A stretch of 64,000 nucleotides of DNA, taken from assembly GCA_905250025.1 (NCBI GenBank), contig CAJNOJ010000060.1, positions 358,213 through 422,212 of the forward strand, given 5' to 3'. Source of the stretch: Adineta ricciae (lineage: Eukaryota; Rotifera; Eurotatoria; Adinetida; Adinetidae). This document shows, piece after piece, positions 1-12,504 of this stretch. The translations under genes and the position numbers were made by a program. The notes beneath the pieces were generated by a model, which saw nothing but the letters and a program-made list of their open reading frames with translations, made no database searches and was not told the DNA's origin. Every line of letters starts with the position of its first letter. Position 1 is the stretch's first letter.

Positions 1-1596
1 TCGCTTGCTGGTTATGCAGATATTTTTCAACGAAATGTCATGGCCAGTGGTGTTATTCCACAACTTTCACTAATCATGGTAAGGTAAACCAAAAAATGCT
101 TGATTCAATCATACTCGTCAAACAGTTGGTTATAAGGTCGCGGGTGCAATCGAACTTGCCTTTGCTTTGAGCTTAATCTTATTAGCATGATATTGTAGAT
201 GAAAAACAACTGATTCTACTTCTTCTATTCCTTCGGCTCGGCCCCCTGGATATAATACCATATTGAATTTCTTCTAATCCGTACCATTTACATAATGTAT
301 CATGTTTTTTTACTCATCTGTAGGGACCTTGCGCAGGCGGTGCTGTTTACTCTCCTGCCTTGACCGACTTTATTTTTATGGTGCGTCAAACATCGTATCT
401 ATTTATCACTGGTCCTGATGTGGTACAATCTGTAACCAACGAGACTGTAACACAGGATGAATTAGGTGGAGCTGATCCCCACATGGTGAAAAGTGGAGTA
501 GCACATGGTGCCTACGACAACGATATCGATACATTGTTACGTACGCGGGAACTGTTCAATTTCTTGCCTTTATCGAATCGAGACCATGCACCTGTCATTC
601 GTCAATCGGATGATAGTCCAAATCGAATCGCTTATTCATTAGATACAGTTGTACCATTGGAAACAACCGCCGCCTACGATATGAAAGAAGTTGTAAGTAA
701 TCATGCGTAGAAAAATATACGACGATCCGCTTTTGATTGTCTTCCTTTTTCTACCATAGATTAATGCTGTTATTGACGAAGAAGATTTCTTTGAAATCAT
801 GCCTGAATTTGCCAAGAATATAATCATTGGTAAACACGAGACAAATCAGCTTAAATATGCTCTTTTTTGTGCATTCAAGGATTTGCACGCATGAATGGTC
901 AAACTGTTGGTATTGTTGCCAATCAACCTAAGGTAGCAGCCGGTTGCTTAGATATCAACTCTTCAGTCAAAGGAGCTCGTTTCGTTCGATTCTGCGATGC
1001 GTTCCATATTCCAATCATAACTTTTGTTGACGTACCGGGTAAGACTATTTGCAGAACAAAATCCATCGACAACTCAACAGAACAAATCTTTTCCAGGATT
1101 TTTACCGGGCACCGCTCAAGAACACAACGGAATCATTCGACATGGAGCTAAACTTTTGTTTGCTTACGCCGAAGCAACTGTGCCCAAGATCACTGTCATT
1201 ACTCGTAAAGCGTACGGTGGAGCGTATGACGTCATGTCATCAAAACATCTTCGCGGTGATATGAATTATGCGTGGCCAACTGCTGAAGTATAATTGAGAA
1301 GAATAACTTTTTCCTAGTTCTCATGTTCTTACTCTGCTATTCTCTAGGTTGCCGTCATGGGTGCTCAAGGTGCCGTAAAAATCATATTCCGTGGAAATCA
1401 TGGCGATGATGTAAAGCAACGCGAAGCTGAATATGTTGATAAATTCGCCAATCCATTCCCGGCTGCCGTTCGAGGCTTCGTCGACGACATTATTGAGCCA
1501 AACACAACTCGTCAACGTATTTGCCGCGATTTAGGACTCTTAACTAACAAAAAATTGAAGAATCCCAAGAAGAAACATGCAAATATTCCGCTCTAA
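1..1596 (+). CDS. PCCB: Propionyl-CoA carboxylase beta chain, 3' part (5' end outside window)
   Basis: Carboxyltransferase subunit of the mitochondrial biotin enzyme that converts propionyl-CoA to methylmalonyl-CoA. Exons 1-78, 324-692, 760-829, 880-1038, 1097-1287 and 1348-1596 join in frame and track animal PCCB closely to its C-terminus KKHANIPL. Visible family blocks are [63 protein letters not shown] and [15 protein letters not shown], which form the acyl-CoA pocket and oxyanion-hole glycines. The introns are 50-67 bp apart from the first (245 bp). The N-terminal third and the mitochondrial presequence lie upstream of base 1. An AATAAA at 1707-1712 could be the poly(A) signal. Nothing looks broken. 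Confidence 0.95.
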
Positions 1597-2010
1597 AATC
1601 TCTCAACAGTAGACTAGCTCGAAGATGACGATGAAGAACAATGAGAACATACTCCCATGATTGATAATCTTTTTGCGCTTTTGTAGTTTCCTTCTGTAGT
1701 AGTCTTAATAAATTACAGAAAAAAAAACAAACAGACTTATAAACATTGACAAACGTGAACAAAATGCAGACGAAATAAAAAAACAATTCTATTCGCAATA
1801 TGGAGATTAATTAATAGGAAGGAAATCATACAAAGGATGGATTACATCCGACATGTTAAAACAATTTGTTTTAACTACGCTATGAAAAGACTCGTCATGT
1901 TGACAAAGACAAGAAACACGCAATCAGCAGATACTATACATTTACTATATCTGTCATAATGCCAAGAAAGTATAAGTAAATACAAATAAAAGTCTTGTAA
2001 GTTTGCTTAA
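1597..2010. other. Convergent 3' intergenic region (PCCB / EF-hand gene)
   Basis: These 414 bases separate two genes that meet tail to tail. They hold the likely PCCB poly(A) signal AATAAA at 1707-1712 and AT-rich sequence. No coding signal was found. Confidence 0.6.
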
Positions 2011-2676
2011 TTAAAATGCACTGCATAAAAGTGCGAATTCACTTTTATCTAAGAGTCCATCACCGTTTCTGTCAGCAACGCTGATCATTTCCTCGATGTC
2101 GCGTTTGGATAATTTCTCTCCAGTTAATCGTTTCATAACTTTGCGTAATTCTTTCGGCTCGATGAAACCATTCTTATCCAAATCATAACAATTGAATAAG
2201 GTTTCCACATCGAATTCCATCTTCGGTACTGATAAAACATCGAAATCTTCGGTTAATGTTAGATGATCATTGGTGTTGATAGCTAATTTTGATTCAAGAA
2301 ATTGAACAAAGTCATTATAACTCAAGACATGTGAATTGCCACTTCGGTTTGCTTCGGCGAACATCTGCCGGATGAAACGTTTGTCAACAGCTTTATAACC
2401 TAAATCATGCATAACAGATTGAAATTCTTTGATGCTTAGTTTTCCATCACGATTCTTGTCAAAATAAGTAAATGCTTTGCGAGCATTGACTTGAGAGATT
2501 CGTCGTGAATGACTTGGTGACAAACGTAAATGGAAGTTGTTTGATGAACTTGTCGAGGACACCGATGACGCCAATCGACTACGAGACAGTTTCGGCGATG
2601 GACTTTCGGGAATATCTTCAGTGACGCCGTGAACAGCGGCGGCGAGTTCAGGAACGATTTGACATTTGAACGCCAT
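2011..2676 (-). CDS. Calmodulin-like EF-hand calcium-binding protein (221 aa)
   Basis: Single-exon gene. The N-terminal ~65 residues are Ser-rich and low-complexity, followed by four EF-hand positions. Hand 1 (loop DKNRDGKLSIKE), hand 3 (DLDKNGFIEPKE) and hand 4 (DRNGDGLLDKSE) carry the acidic and Gly residues of a working 12-residue calcium loop. Hand 2 (EANRSGNSHVLSYND) is longer and degenerate, so three calcium ions are expected at most. It looks like a calcium sensor of the calmodulin/troponin C superfamily, but I cannot assign an orthologue. An in-frame TAG lies 27 bases before this ATG, which supports the start. An upstream reading frame overlaps the start, and a cluster of CRE-like sites lies further upstream; both are listed separately. 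Confidence 0.85.
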   Translation of the reverse strand: MAFKCQIVPELAAAVHGVTEDIPESPSPKLSRSRLASSVSSTSSSNNFHLRLSPSHSRRISQVNARKAFTYFDKNRDGKLSIKEFQSVMHDLGYKAVDKRFIRQMFAEANRSGNSHVLSYNDFVQFLESKLAINTNDHLTLTEDFDVLSVPKMEFDVETLFNCYDLDKNGFIEPKELRKVMKRLTGEKLSKRDIEEMISVADRNGDGLLDKSEFALLCSAF

Positions 2677-2848
2677 TTGTATAAAAACGAAAGATTTGTT
2701 TTTCTAATCTAAAATTACTAAGACATGTTATGATCTTCTCTTTATTCTCCTCGGGAAGACATGTGTCAACCAAGATAGTAATGAAACGATGTGAGAAAGA
2801 GCTCTGTAAATATTCATCGACAAGAGTGTCAGGCACGTTCTCCGCCAT
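2648..2848 (-). other. Upstream ORF overlapping the EF-hand start
   Basis: A 66-codon frame begins with ATG at 2848 and ends inside the EF-hand coding region at 2648, in another phase. A pyrimidine-rich acceptor (TTTTCTCCTCCAG) sits about 20 bases before its ATG, so a mature mRNA could start there and present this ATG first. The product resembles nothing I know. It could be an inhibitory uORF, an unrecognised coding exon, or chance. Confidence 0.35.
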
Positions 2849-5633
2849 ACATACCCAAACGCTGGAGGAGAAAATGAAATCTTTATGCAGAATAGAAGAA
2901 AAATATTAATCTATTCATAAAGTCGTTTGCTGACGTCAATTTCACCTTTGAAAAAAAAAGTAAAGAGAAGGAAAAAAACAGCAAGCGTAGAAAACATCAA
3001 GCATCAAACTATTTATATTCAGCTAAGGTCGGTAATATTACTCATTAATAGACGGCATCTAATTCACATTTATATTTCAATTGTTAGCTGTTTCGTCAGT
3101 ACGACGACGAAATGAATCAGTGTTGGGAGAAAGAAGGAATGGGACATTTCAATGTATATTTGACGTCACTACCTTCTGTTTGACTAATTGAATAAAAGTG
3201 AACAACGACTTCTTGATCTCTTTCTGCGATAAAGGAAATTTCATGATACGATCTACGTGAATGAAATCTTCTCTTTCTGTGAAGCTAATGAGTACTCCGG
3301 GACGATATGCATTGAGAGAAATGTTCGCATGCATATCTTGCGGATTGTCTCACATGTCATTGTGTTATATCGAAGATTTATGACGTCAATCGTGTTAAGC
3401 GCGTGTCGTTTCAAGAGATTTTATTATTATTATTAGTAGTAGTAGCAGTAGAATATTTTCTCTTTCATTTCTTGTTAATAACTAATATTGATATAGGAAT
3501 ATTCGTACGGAACTGAAAATGATGCAAGAAAAGGAAACGGTGATTGTTTCTTTGAGCTGTTTCCTCTGACAGAAAAAGAAATTATCAATAATTTATGAAG
3601 ATTTTCTAATTTTATCGCTTATTTTTACGGCGTAGATTATTATTTATTTAGCTCACTTCTTTTTTCGTCTTACCTCTCATTTTCTCGATATTTGTGTCTA
3701 ATGGAGAGATCGGAGAGTTGCTCGACGTGATAGATCATAGTAAGGGAGAGGGAAAAAAAGAAATATTTGAACTTGCTCATGTGTATATGCACACATTTAT
3801 ACTCATCTATGGGACAAAAGTTTGTCGCATACTTTACCTGACTGACATTTGAACTGAAGAGAAAGCAAACTAAACAAATCGATTAATTACGAGAAAAAAA
3901 GAACGTTCATTTGCGGCATACTGTTCTCGACAGGAGAAAAATCTGGAAAGCCCTCAAATGTTCTCTGGAAAAACGAAGAGTTTCTATGCGTCAATAGACA
4001 CCAGGAAATCAGAAAGTGTACGGAGAAGATGAATAATAATTTGCTCGGTGTCAGTTTTAACAGCTGAATCTACTAATTGTTTTTCGAGCACTTTGATGAA
4101 AATACGAAAATATCTCTTTAGCTGTCTTGTGCAAAGATGTTATTATCAACGCCGCGTATATATATATAGACATATCCGCTAAAAGTGAAAAGTCCGTGAT
4201 CGGCTTAGACGCAGAAAACATAATCAACAAATTAATTGTGTAAATAATCAAAACCTTCTCATGCAATCTCAACAGATATTTTGTACTGAATAGAAATGTC
4301 GACTCATTGAAAGCAAAACAACAACAAAAAAGAAACACAAAGAAATTAGTCAATACTCATTGACGTCATTACAATTACTTTATTGTCAATTGTTCAGAAA
4401 ACATAACTATCGACGTCAGAGTGAGCCTTGGAAATAGCTCGCTCCCCTCGAGCTGATAACCGTATGTTGCTCGACGATTTGGTGAAATAAAAAAGAAGGT
4501 CTACAGTTCTTCTTTGAAATACTTAGCGCAGATGGGCGTAATAATAATGTGTATGTCGAAGATGTGTCTATTGGTAAGGGTAAAAAAAACGACGTACAGA
4601 TAAACAAAATGCCAAAAGGAAAATTTCATTTATCAGGCAATGTACGCAACGTGAAGAGCCTACTTGTAATTGTCAACACACAATTAATAAGTATACTTAC
4701 TCATCGCTGAGATGTTGAGTATTCGTAATGACAAGTAACACGATGAATAGAGTTTTTTTCTGAAGAAAAAGGGTCGGTGCGCTCGTCATTCTCAGCAGCA
4801 AGAGTCATGATATATGTGACATGTTTTTCATGCGGGTTTCTTCCCTATTCACCTCCCCTTGGTTCTCCTCTCGCTTTTATACAGGGAAGACGTTGAAATG
4901 AAAATCAATTCCTAATGTGTAACAAGACCAAGTCTTGTTTTTTTCCTCCTTCTGCGCAACGATGTGAGCTTTAATGATATTGTCGCGTATAATTAATATT
5001 GCTCGAAAAAACTTCTAATAACAAGTTTTCATTTCCCTATTTTTCTCCTGTTAAATTACCATAATTACCATTCTCAACAACACTATTTGTTATTAATACA
5101 AAGATCTTCAATTAAAAATGCATTCAGGAACTGGAAAGATTTAAATCTGTGAATAATATTTTGTTTCCTCTACCCTGATCTTTATCATATTTTCCTCGTT
5201 CGATCACAAAAACAAAAAACAACAAATCATTGGGGTTTTTTTTTTCATCATACTTATTTTCTCGAATCAATGAATGCAAAAATAACAACCCTATTGATTC
5301 TTATGAATAGATTAGGTGATAGTTGTAGTGTTTCGTCTATGAATAGAGGACCAAAACAAAAAAATAACATATCGGTTGAATCATACGAGCTGACAAAAGC
5401 AATTATTTTTACAAATGAAATGTACGCTCGATCGTATAAGTATTGCCTATTACTTTGTAAACGAAAGTTTATTCACGATTCGAAATTGTTATTGTCATTG
5501 ATATGACAGAGAGGATTTAGCGAAAGAGAGAGAGAAAAAAAGCAGAGCTACAACATTAACGTTAAAATTCTTGTTTATTCACAGTTTGTTTTTCTCTTTC
5601 GACAGGGTAAAAAAAGAACTTTGCAAATGTCAA
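2849..5633. other. 2.8 kb region without a recognised gene, between PSMD6 3' end and the EF-hand gene
   Basis: Only short frames without family resemblance occur here (for example 4057-4353 and 3149-3334 on the minus strand). The region contains an ATT/GTA-type microsatellite near 3420-3450 and the CRE-like cluster. It most likely holds the promoter, and perhaps 5' non-coding exons, of the minus-strand EF-hand gene. Confidence 0.5.
2931..4368. promoter_or_regulatory. Cluster of four perfect CRE palindromes (TGACGTCA)
   Basis: The 8-bp palindrome TGACGTCA occurs at 2931-2938, 3161-3168, 3381-3388 and 4361-4368. A one-mismatch copy (CGACGTCA) lies at 4411-4418. The only other perfect copy I noticed is inside PCCB coding sequence at 1227-1234. 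TGACGTCA is the binding site of CREB/ATF bZIP factors. The sites lie 0.08 to 1.5 kb upstream of the leftward EF-hand transcript, so cAMP or calcium-responsive control of that gene is a reasonable inference. Confidence 0.5.
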
Positions 5634-6930
5634 TTAAATGTTGATGACTCGACTTAACTTTTGCACTCGATTGAGTAACAAATCGCCCTTTTTGATCACT
5701 TCTTGGTACAGGAAATTCTTTGAATCGGGTCTGGTCGTTTCAATAATTCCTCGAACTTTATCAATTTTACAATTGAGTCGACCGCTGGCGATGAATCGGG
5801 ATAATTCTTTGTCGAGAAAACTTTCCGAACAGCCAAACGCTTGCGCCATACCTTTTAAGGTTAACGACGAATACGATTGTAGCAATTGATTATAAGCAAT
5901 GATGCGCATTTCTCGAACATAGTACGACGCATGCGGAGCAAAGTAACGATCCTTGCTTAATAAGTTTTCTTCGATGGTCGCTAAGCAACGGAAGAAATCC
6001 GCATAGCGGCATTCGTAAAGTGAAAATAAGTATTCTTTAATTAGCGGTAAACCATGGAGGATTTCTAATATTTCACTTCCACGAATAACTAAAATAGAAA
6101 GCAAAGACGTCATCCCGCGGCTGAGTTCTCTTAATGAGAATGTTCTCATGCAAAAATGATTATTGATGTTTTATTCGTCTGCGATTCTCCAATTCTTTGA
6201 ACTAGAAGCGTTCCATACCTTTCTCTCGTAATTTTGGCCTTTCTAAAGCGACAAGAGCGCAGATGACCGTATAAGTAACAAACGCTTGATAATCCATTAA
6301 TTCATAGGATGTGAATGTGGCCACGGTATCGAGAAATAATTCTGCAGCAGATTTGAAATCACGGATGGACATCGCGCGTAAACCTTGATAAACTTTCATT
6401 CGGTTACGTCGATCCCAGTCACCGCCTTCATCAACTAATGTTTTGGCTTTCTCTAAATTTCTTTCGATTAAATCTTGATCCATGTAGAATAAACCTAAAC
6501 GTAATTGATAAAAGATCAAATCCAAACGATGACCCAAGGTAACTGTTTTGTCGTAGGTTTTTCTCAACCATGTCAATGCTTGTTCATGATCAGCAATCGA
6601 GCATAAATATTGAGATTTAGCAAGAAAACTTTCCCGAATTTCACTATCACCGAACGCTTTTTCGTTCTCTTCGATTTTACTATCTAATTCCTTCAATTTC
6701 TCGTCATTGGCTTGGCGCATTGCTTGAACTAACTTTTCATCTGAAGATAATTGACCATCTTTGACGCATTCGAGGTAGAATGGTGTCATATTATTCGCTT
6801 TAATTTCGCTTAACAGCTTTTCCTTCAAGGATTTATCATTGGGCTGAAGTGTGATCAAAAATTTCAATTGAGCCAAATCGAGATTTGGCACTTTCGGAAG
6901 ACCTTCGTCAGATAAATCTTCAACAGGCAT
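5634..6930 (-). CDS. PSMD6: 26S proteasome non-ATPase subunit 6 (Rpn7), 388 aa
   Basis: Lid subunit of the 19S regulatory particle. Exon 1 is 6219-6930 and exon 2 is 5634-6088, with a 130-bp intron. The product aligns with human PSMD6 (389 aa) over its whole length. The N-terminal helical repeats include [12 protein letters not shown] and [17 protein letters not shown]. The C-terminal PCI domain includes [34 protein letters not shown] and the terminal [19 protein letters not shown] subunits build the horseshoe of the proteasome lid that supports the deubiquitinase Rpn11. Start chosen by homology (MP-x3-LS-x-EGLPK). It is divergent from PCYT2, with 887 bp between the start codons. Confidence 0.97.
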
Positions 6931-7817
6931 GATCTGAAACGAAATACACTCGGATAATGTATGTTATTCTTCAAAGAAAAATACTTTTGTCGAAACTGCA
7001 CTAACTCGAAATATATGGAAATAAATTTCAAGTTCATCAACAGTTTAACATTTCTATTTCCCAGGAAGAAATCGAACAAGAATCATGAGTGAAGATTCTG
7101 CCGTCAAATATCTGGGAAAAAACAAATTTTTGCTTTGTTTCTCAAGATCAAATTTCGAATCGAAGATACTGAAATCGAAGTTCATTTTTCCTTTTGTAAT
7201 TTATTTATTGTGATACGTATGTGAATCATCGACCAATCGTTTCTTAGTCTCTATTCATCTCATGAAAACATTCTTTAAGGAACTGGAAAATTCCTACACG
7301 ATTGAAAAAGTTTTGTTTTTATGAAAAATATCGATTGAATATCGAATATTTGTTTATACTCAACACATGTGTCACAGCGCCACCTTTCGGATAGAACTTT
7401 CAAGTAGCAACTAATCGATAATTAGAATTAGACTAGCCATGAAAAAACATCGTCGACTTTTCGAATCCGATGTCAGCCGGAAAAGGTATATTTCTGTCTT
7501 CGAATCGATTGACAAGATAAATCTCGATTGGTTATCGGATGACTCACACAAGAGTCTGTAATTATATTATTATTATTCGTTTTTAGTCGTTGGCTGTCAG
7601 CTATGATATGCATAAGTAATAAGAAAAATGTGTAATATCTATTTTTCATCAAAATCATTCATTAAGACTGATGTGGACATCACGATTTCATTCGAAAGGA
7701 GAATGACGGATCAATAATTGATCGATGTTGTGTACCATTTCATCTTTTCCTGTTTGTTTCTCATTATTGTGTTAGCTACGCATTTTCTAGATTTTTACAC
7801 ATACGCACAACACAAAT
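6931..7817. other. Divergent intergenic/promoter region between PSMD6 and PCYT2
   Basis: About 890 bases of AT-rich sequence between two head-to-head genes. It must hold both promoters and 5' UTRs. No specific element was identified. Confidence 0.5.
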
Positions 7818-9439
<1,622 letters not shown>

Positions 9440-9624
9440 ATTTATACTTCCTAAAAGCGATAATAACTATTTTTTAGTAGCACTTTATGTATTCGTCGTA
9501 TGTGCTTTTTTTTTATTCTGGCTTTCGTTTCTTTAAAAAGACTCATTTCTTTCTGGTCGATTTGTCTCAATCTTCGGACGCATTTGTCTATACGTATATA
9601 TATATACATACATATCTCGTGGAT

Positions 9625-9635
9625 ATTGTTTTTAG
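9625..9635 (+). promoter_or_regulatory. Candidate trans-splice acceptor before GRWD1
   Basis: ATTGTTTTTAG ends 14 bases before the GRWD1 ATG and about 195 bases after the PCYT2 stop. It fits a 3' splice site with no cis donor in between. The inference is spliced-leader addition, known from bdelloid rotifers. Confidence 0.4.
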
Positions 9636-9649
9636 ATCACCAGAGAAAA

Positions 9650-11416
9650 ATGGTTAAAACCAAGGGAAAAAATAAGAAAAAGAAATTAGAAAAAAAGGTC
9701 AAAGAGGTAAAACATGAGGATGATGAATATGAAGATATGGATGCTGACGATCAAACCGATCAACCAACACAGCAAGTCTATTTACCAGGTGATCCATTAG
9801 ATGAAGACGAAGAACTTGTTCGAGAAGAAAGCGCATATGAAATGTTTCATGAAGCACAAACAGGCAAGTATGTGTATGGAAAGAATACGAGGAAGTTTAT
9901 CAAGTTTATTCTTGCAGGAGATCCATGTTTAAGCTTTGATATCTTACCCGATAACTTGGGTACAGATAGAAATCAATATCCACATACAGTGTTTATTGTT
10001 TGCGGAACACAAGCAGAGAAGTCTGATCGAAATAGTGTTATGGTTGTTAAAATGTCGAATTTAACGAAAACTTTGAAAGTATGTTGATGATATTGCACGG
10101 CAATTACGAGAATGATTTTGACCTTCAGGAAACATCGTCCGACGCTGAATCAGATGAAGATGATGATGATGATGATGAAGAAGATGCTAAACCAGAGTTC
10201 GAATCAGTTTCATTGAAACATTTTGGTGGCGTTAATCGAATACGAGTAAATAAATTGTTCGAAAATCTCTCGTTCTATCACTTTGCTTGCTGTTTTAGTC
10301 AACAATGATCAATGATCGTAAAATAGCAGCGACATGGTCTGATACTGGTAAAGTTCATATTTGGGACTTAAGTCGATTGGTACATGCTGTGAATGATTCA
10401 TCTGTGATGGCTGCGTATACTCGAAATCAAGAATCACCAAATGCTTTATTTACATTTAATGGACATATGACAGAAGGTAAACGAAAATTCTTCTCCTAAA
10501 CGTTGAGAAGTTGATGATTTTTTTTCTCATATTCGTAGGTTTTGCTATGGACTGGTCGCCAGTAGTACCAGGTATTTAATATCAGAACCTGTGTAGAGCA
10601 TGAGGAAGACAAATGAACTTGTGTTATTCTTAGGAGTACTGGCAACCGGTGATTGTTCAAAAAATATCCATGTTTGGAAACCGACTGAAACCGAATGGGC
10701 TGTTGATCAAAGGCCATATATCGGTCATACATCATCCGTAGAAGATATTCAATGGTCGCCTAATGAACAGAGTGTATGAAAACATCGTTTTCAAGCTTGG
10801 TTAACAACAACATTTGTATTTCGTAGGTTTTTACTTCGTGTGGTGTTGATCGAAGTATACGCATATGGGATATTCGTGCGATGCCATCGAAAGCTTGCAT
10901 GTTAACAGAACTCGATGCACATACATCCGATGTTAATGTGATTAGCTGGAATAAACATGAACCATTTTTGATCTCTGGTGGTGATGATGGATACATCAAA
11001 GTTTGGGATTTACGACAATTCTCCGTAAATATGACGAAAGACAACTTTGAATAGAAAATTTAATTTCGTTCTCTTTCTTTTCCAAGAAACAAACACCGGT
11101 TGCTTCGTTTAAACACCATCGTTCAGCTATTACCAGTGTCGAATGGCATCATACTGACTCAAGTGTGTTTGCCGCAGGTGGTGCTGATAATCAAATAACA
11201 CTATGGGACTTAGCAGTTGAAAAAGATAGCGAAGAAAAGAAAGAGCAAGCAGCTGCTAATGATAACAATCATATTGAAAACTTGCCTGATCAGTTACTTT
11301 TTATTCATATGGGACAAACAGATATCAAAGAAGTACACTGGCATAAACAAATACCTGGATTATTACTCAGTACCGCACTATCCGGTTTTAATGTCTTTAA
11401 AACAATCAGTGCTTAA
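9650..11416 (+). CDS. GRWD1: Glutamate-rich WD repeat-containing protein 1, 456 aa
   Basis: Nuclear/nucleolar WD40 protein (yeast Rrb1) that binds ribosomal protein L3 and histones and is needed for 60S assembly. Exons: 9650-9863, 9918-10078, 10129-10245, 10299-10476, 10539-10571, 10634-10773, 10827-11024, 11087-11416. A basic N-terminus precedes an acidic stretch, then [29 protein letters not shown] and an Asp/Glu run. WD40 blades follow, with [33 protein letters not shown] and [15 protein letters not shown], ending in [16 protein letters not shown]. The first intron (9864-9917) has a GC donor (AG|GCAAGT). It is 54 bp and has no stop, so retention would add 18 residues; homologues argue that it is spliced. 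Confidence 0.95.
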
Positions 11417-11938
11417 TAATTCAGTTTATTGTTGTTTCTTCTTTGTTTTCGAAATAGAAAAAATAACTGGTTTTTCTTCAACATTTATTCTTTTAAACAT
11501 ACAATCTTGAAGATTGTTATCGAAGAACACTTACTAATTTTTCATCACGAATAGGAACGAAACAATGATCTGCAGTATCAACATTGATTCTACTGTTTTC
11601 TTTTTCTCACCTTGTACTGCTTCTTGATTATCATATAGTTCTCTTCACGGTAATACGTCACCAAGAATGCTTGGCACTATAATTTAGCAGAAAGGACAAT
11701 CTGCATACAGCAACAGCGTAATATGATATTTTACAAATGAATTGATTTCTTCTTTTTTAATAGATGTCGTGAAAAGTAAGTTCTATTACTCAAATGATTG
11801 TTACGCTCATTTACCAATCAATATAATGTACTATATCATCTCGTACACTTGTATGAGGTAAATGAGTTTATTTCCTCAAAAAATAATTGATAGCTGTTAT
11901 TTAAAGCTCGTACTTTTGTCTGCTTGTCTCGGCAAACA
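11417..11938 (+). other. Intergenic, GRWD1 to the orphan membrane protein
   Basis: About 520 AT-rich bases between two co-directional genes. I see no coding frame and no defined element. Confidence 0.5.
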
Positions 11939-12430
11939 ATGCTAGATGATTTTAGTGTTCGTCTAGTTAATGATCAACCTATTCGTCTCCTTCTATTTGC
12001 TGAAGCAGTGTCAAATCTAAGCTTGATATTGTTTGTGTACTTCTATCCAGGAACATTTCTTGCATTTTTACTTCGACCTGTCGACGAAATAACGCCGTTG
12101 ACCACTTACATTCTTTCCTGGTGGAATTCGTGGCTTTTCATTATCACTGGTTTGATGTTTGCTGCAGTCCCATCGAAGTACAACACACCAACGTTGACAG
12201 CTGGTTTAATTCATGTTCGTCGTTTCATTTATTGGGGCCTATTAGCCAGTGAAATACTTCTGATTTACCATTTGTTATTCGCGCGTTATCGAACAGTGTT
12301 ATCCATCGTATTCTGTATTTTCCTCGTCGCTGTTTGTATCGGCCGATTGATCGTGCTGTTTCCCAGGCAAGCCTGGTTCGGTACTGTTCTTATTGAAATT
12401 TCAAGTGACAAAATGAATAAACAGCAATAG
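11939..12430 (+). CDS. Orphan small four-helix membrane protein (163 aa)
   Basis: Single-exon frame starting at the ATG of MLDDFSVRLVND; a slightly longer frame would need a non-ATG start. Four hydrophobic segments are visible: around residues 20-45 (AEAVSNLSLILFVYFYPGTF), 55-75 (TTYILSWWNSWLFIITGLMF), 93-113 (FIYWGLLASEILLIYHLLF) and 118-142 (LSIVFCIFLVAVCIGRLIVLF). There are few charged residues apart from a short polar C-tail (SSDKMNKQQ). I do not recognise the family. It lies tail to tail with the carotenoid ketolase, 74 bp apart. The predicted helices and the open frame are the only evidence that it is a gene. Confidence 0.65.
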   Translation: MLDDFSVRLVNDQPIRLLLFAEAVSNLSLILFVYFYPGTFLAFLLRPVDEITPLTTYILSWWNSWLFIITGLMFAAVPSKYNTPTLTAGLIHVRRFIYWGLLASEILLIYHLLFARYRTVLSIVFCIFLVAVCIGRLIVLFPRQAWFGTVLIEISSDKMNKQQ

Positions 12431-12504
12431 GTATCAATTAAAAATATTCTTCTTTTATATTTATTTAAATAAAAAAATAATCGAACAGGATGACCAAGAT
12501 TGTT

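Noticed and set aside
1227-1234. TGACGTCA inside PCCB
   Set aside because: It lies in conserved coding sequence (AYDVMSS) and is not considered regulatory.
4057-4353. 98-codon minus-strand frame upstream of the EF-hand gene
   Set aside because: Cys/Phe-rich translation of AT-rich DNA, no domain, no conserved splice context.
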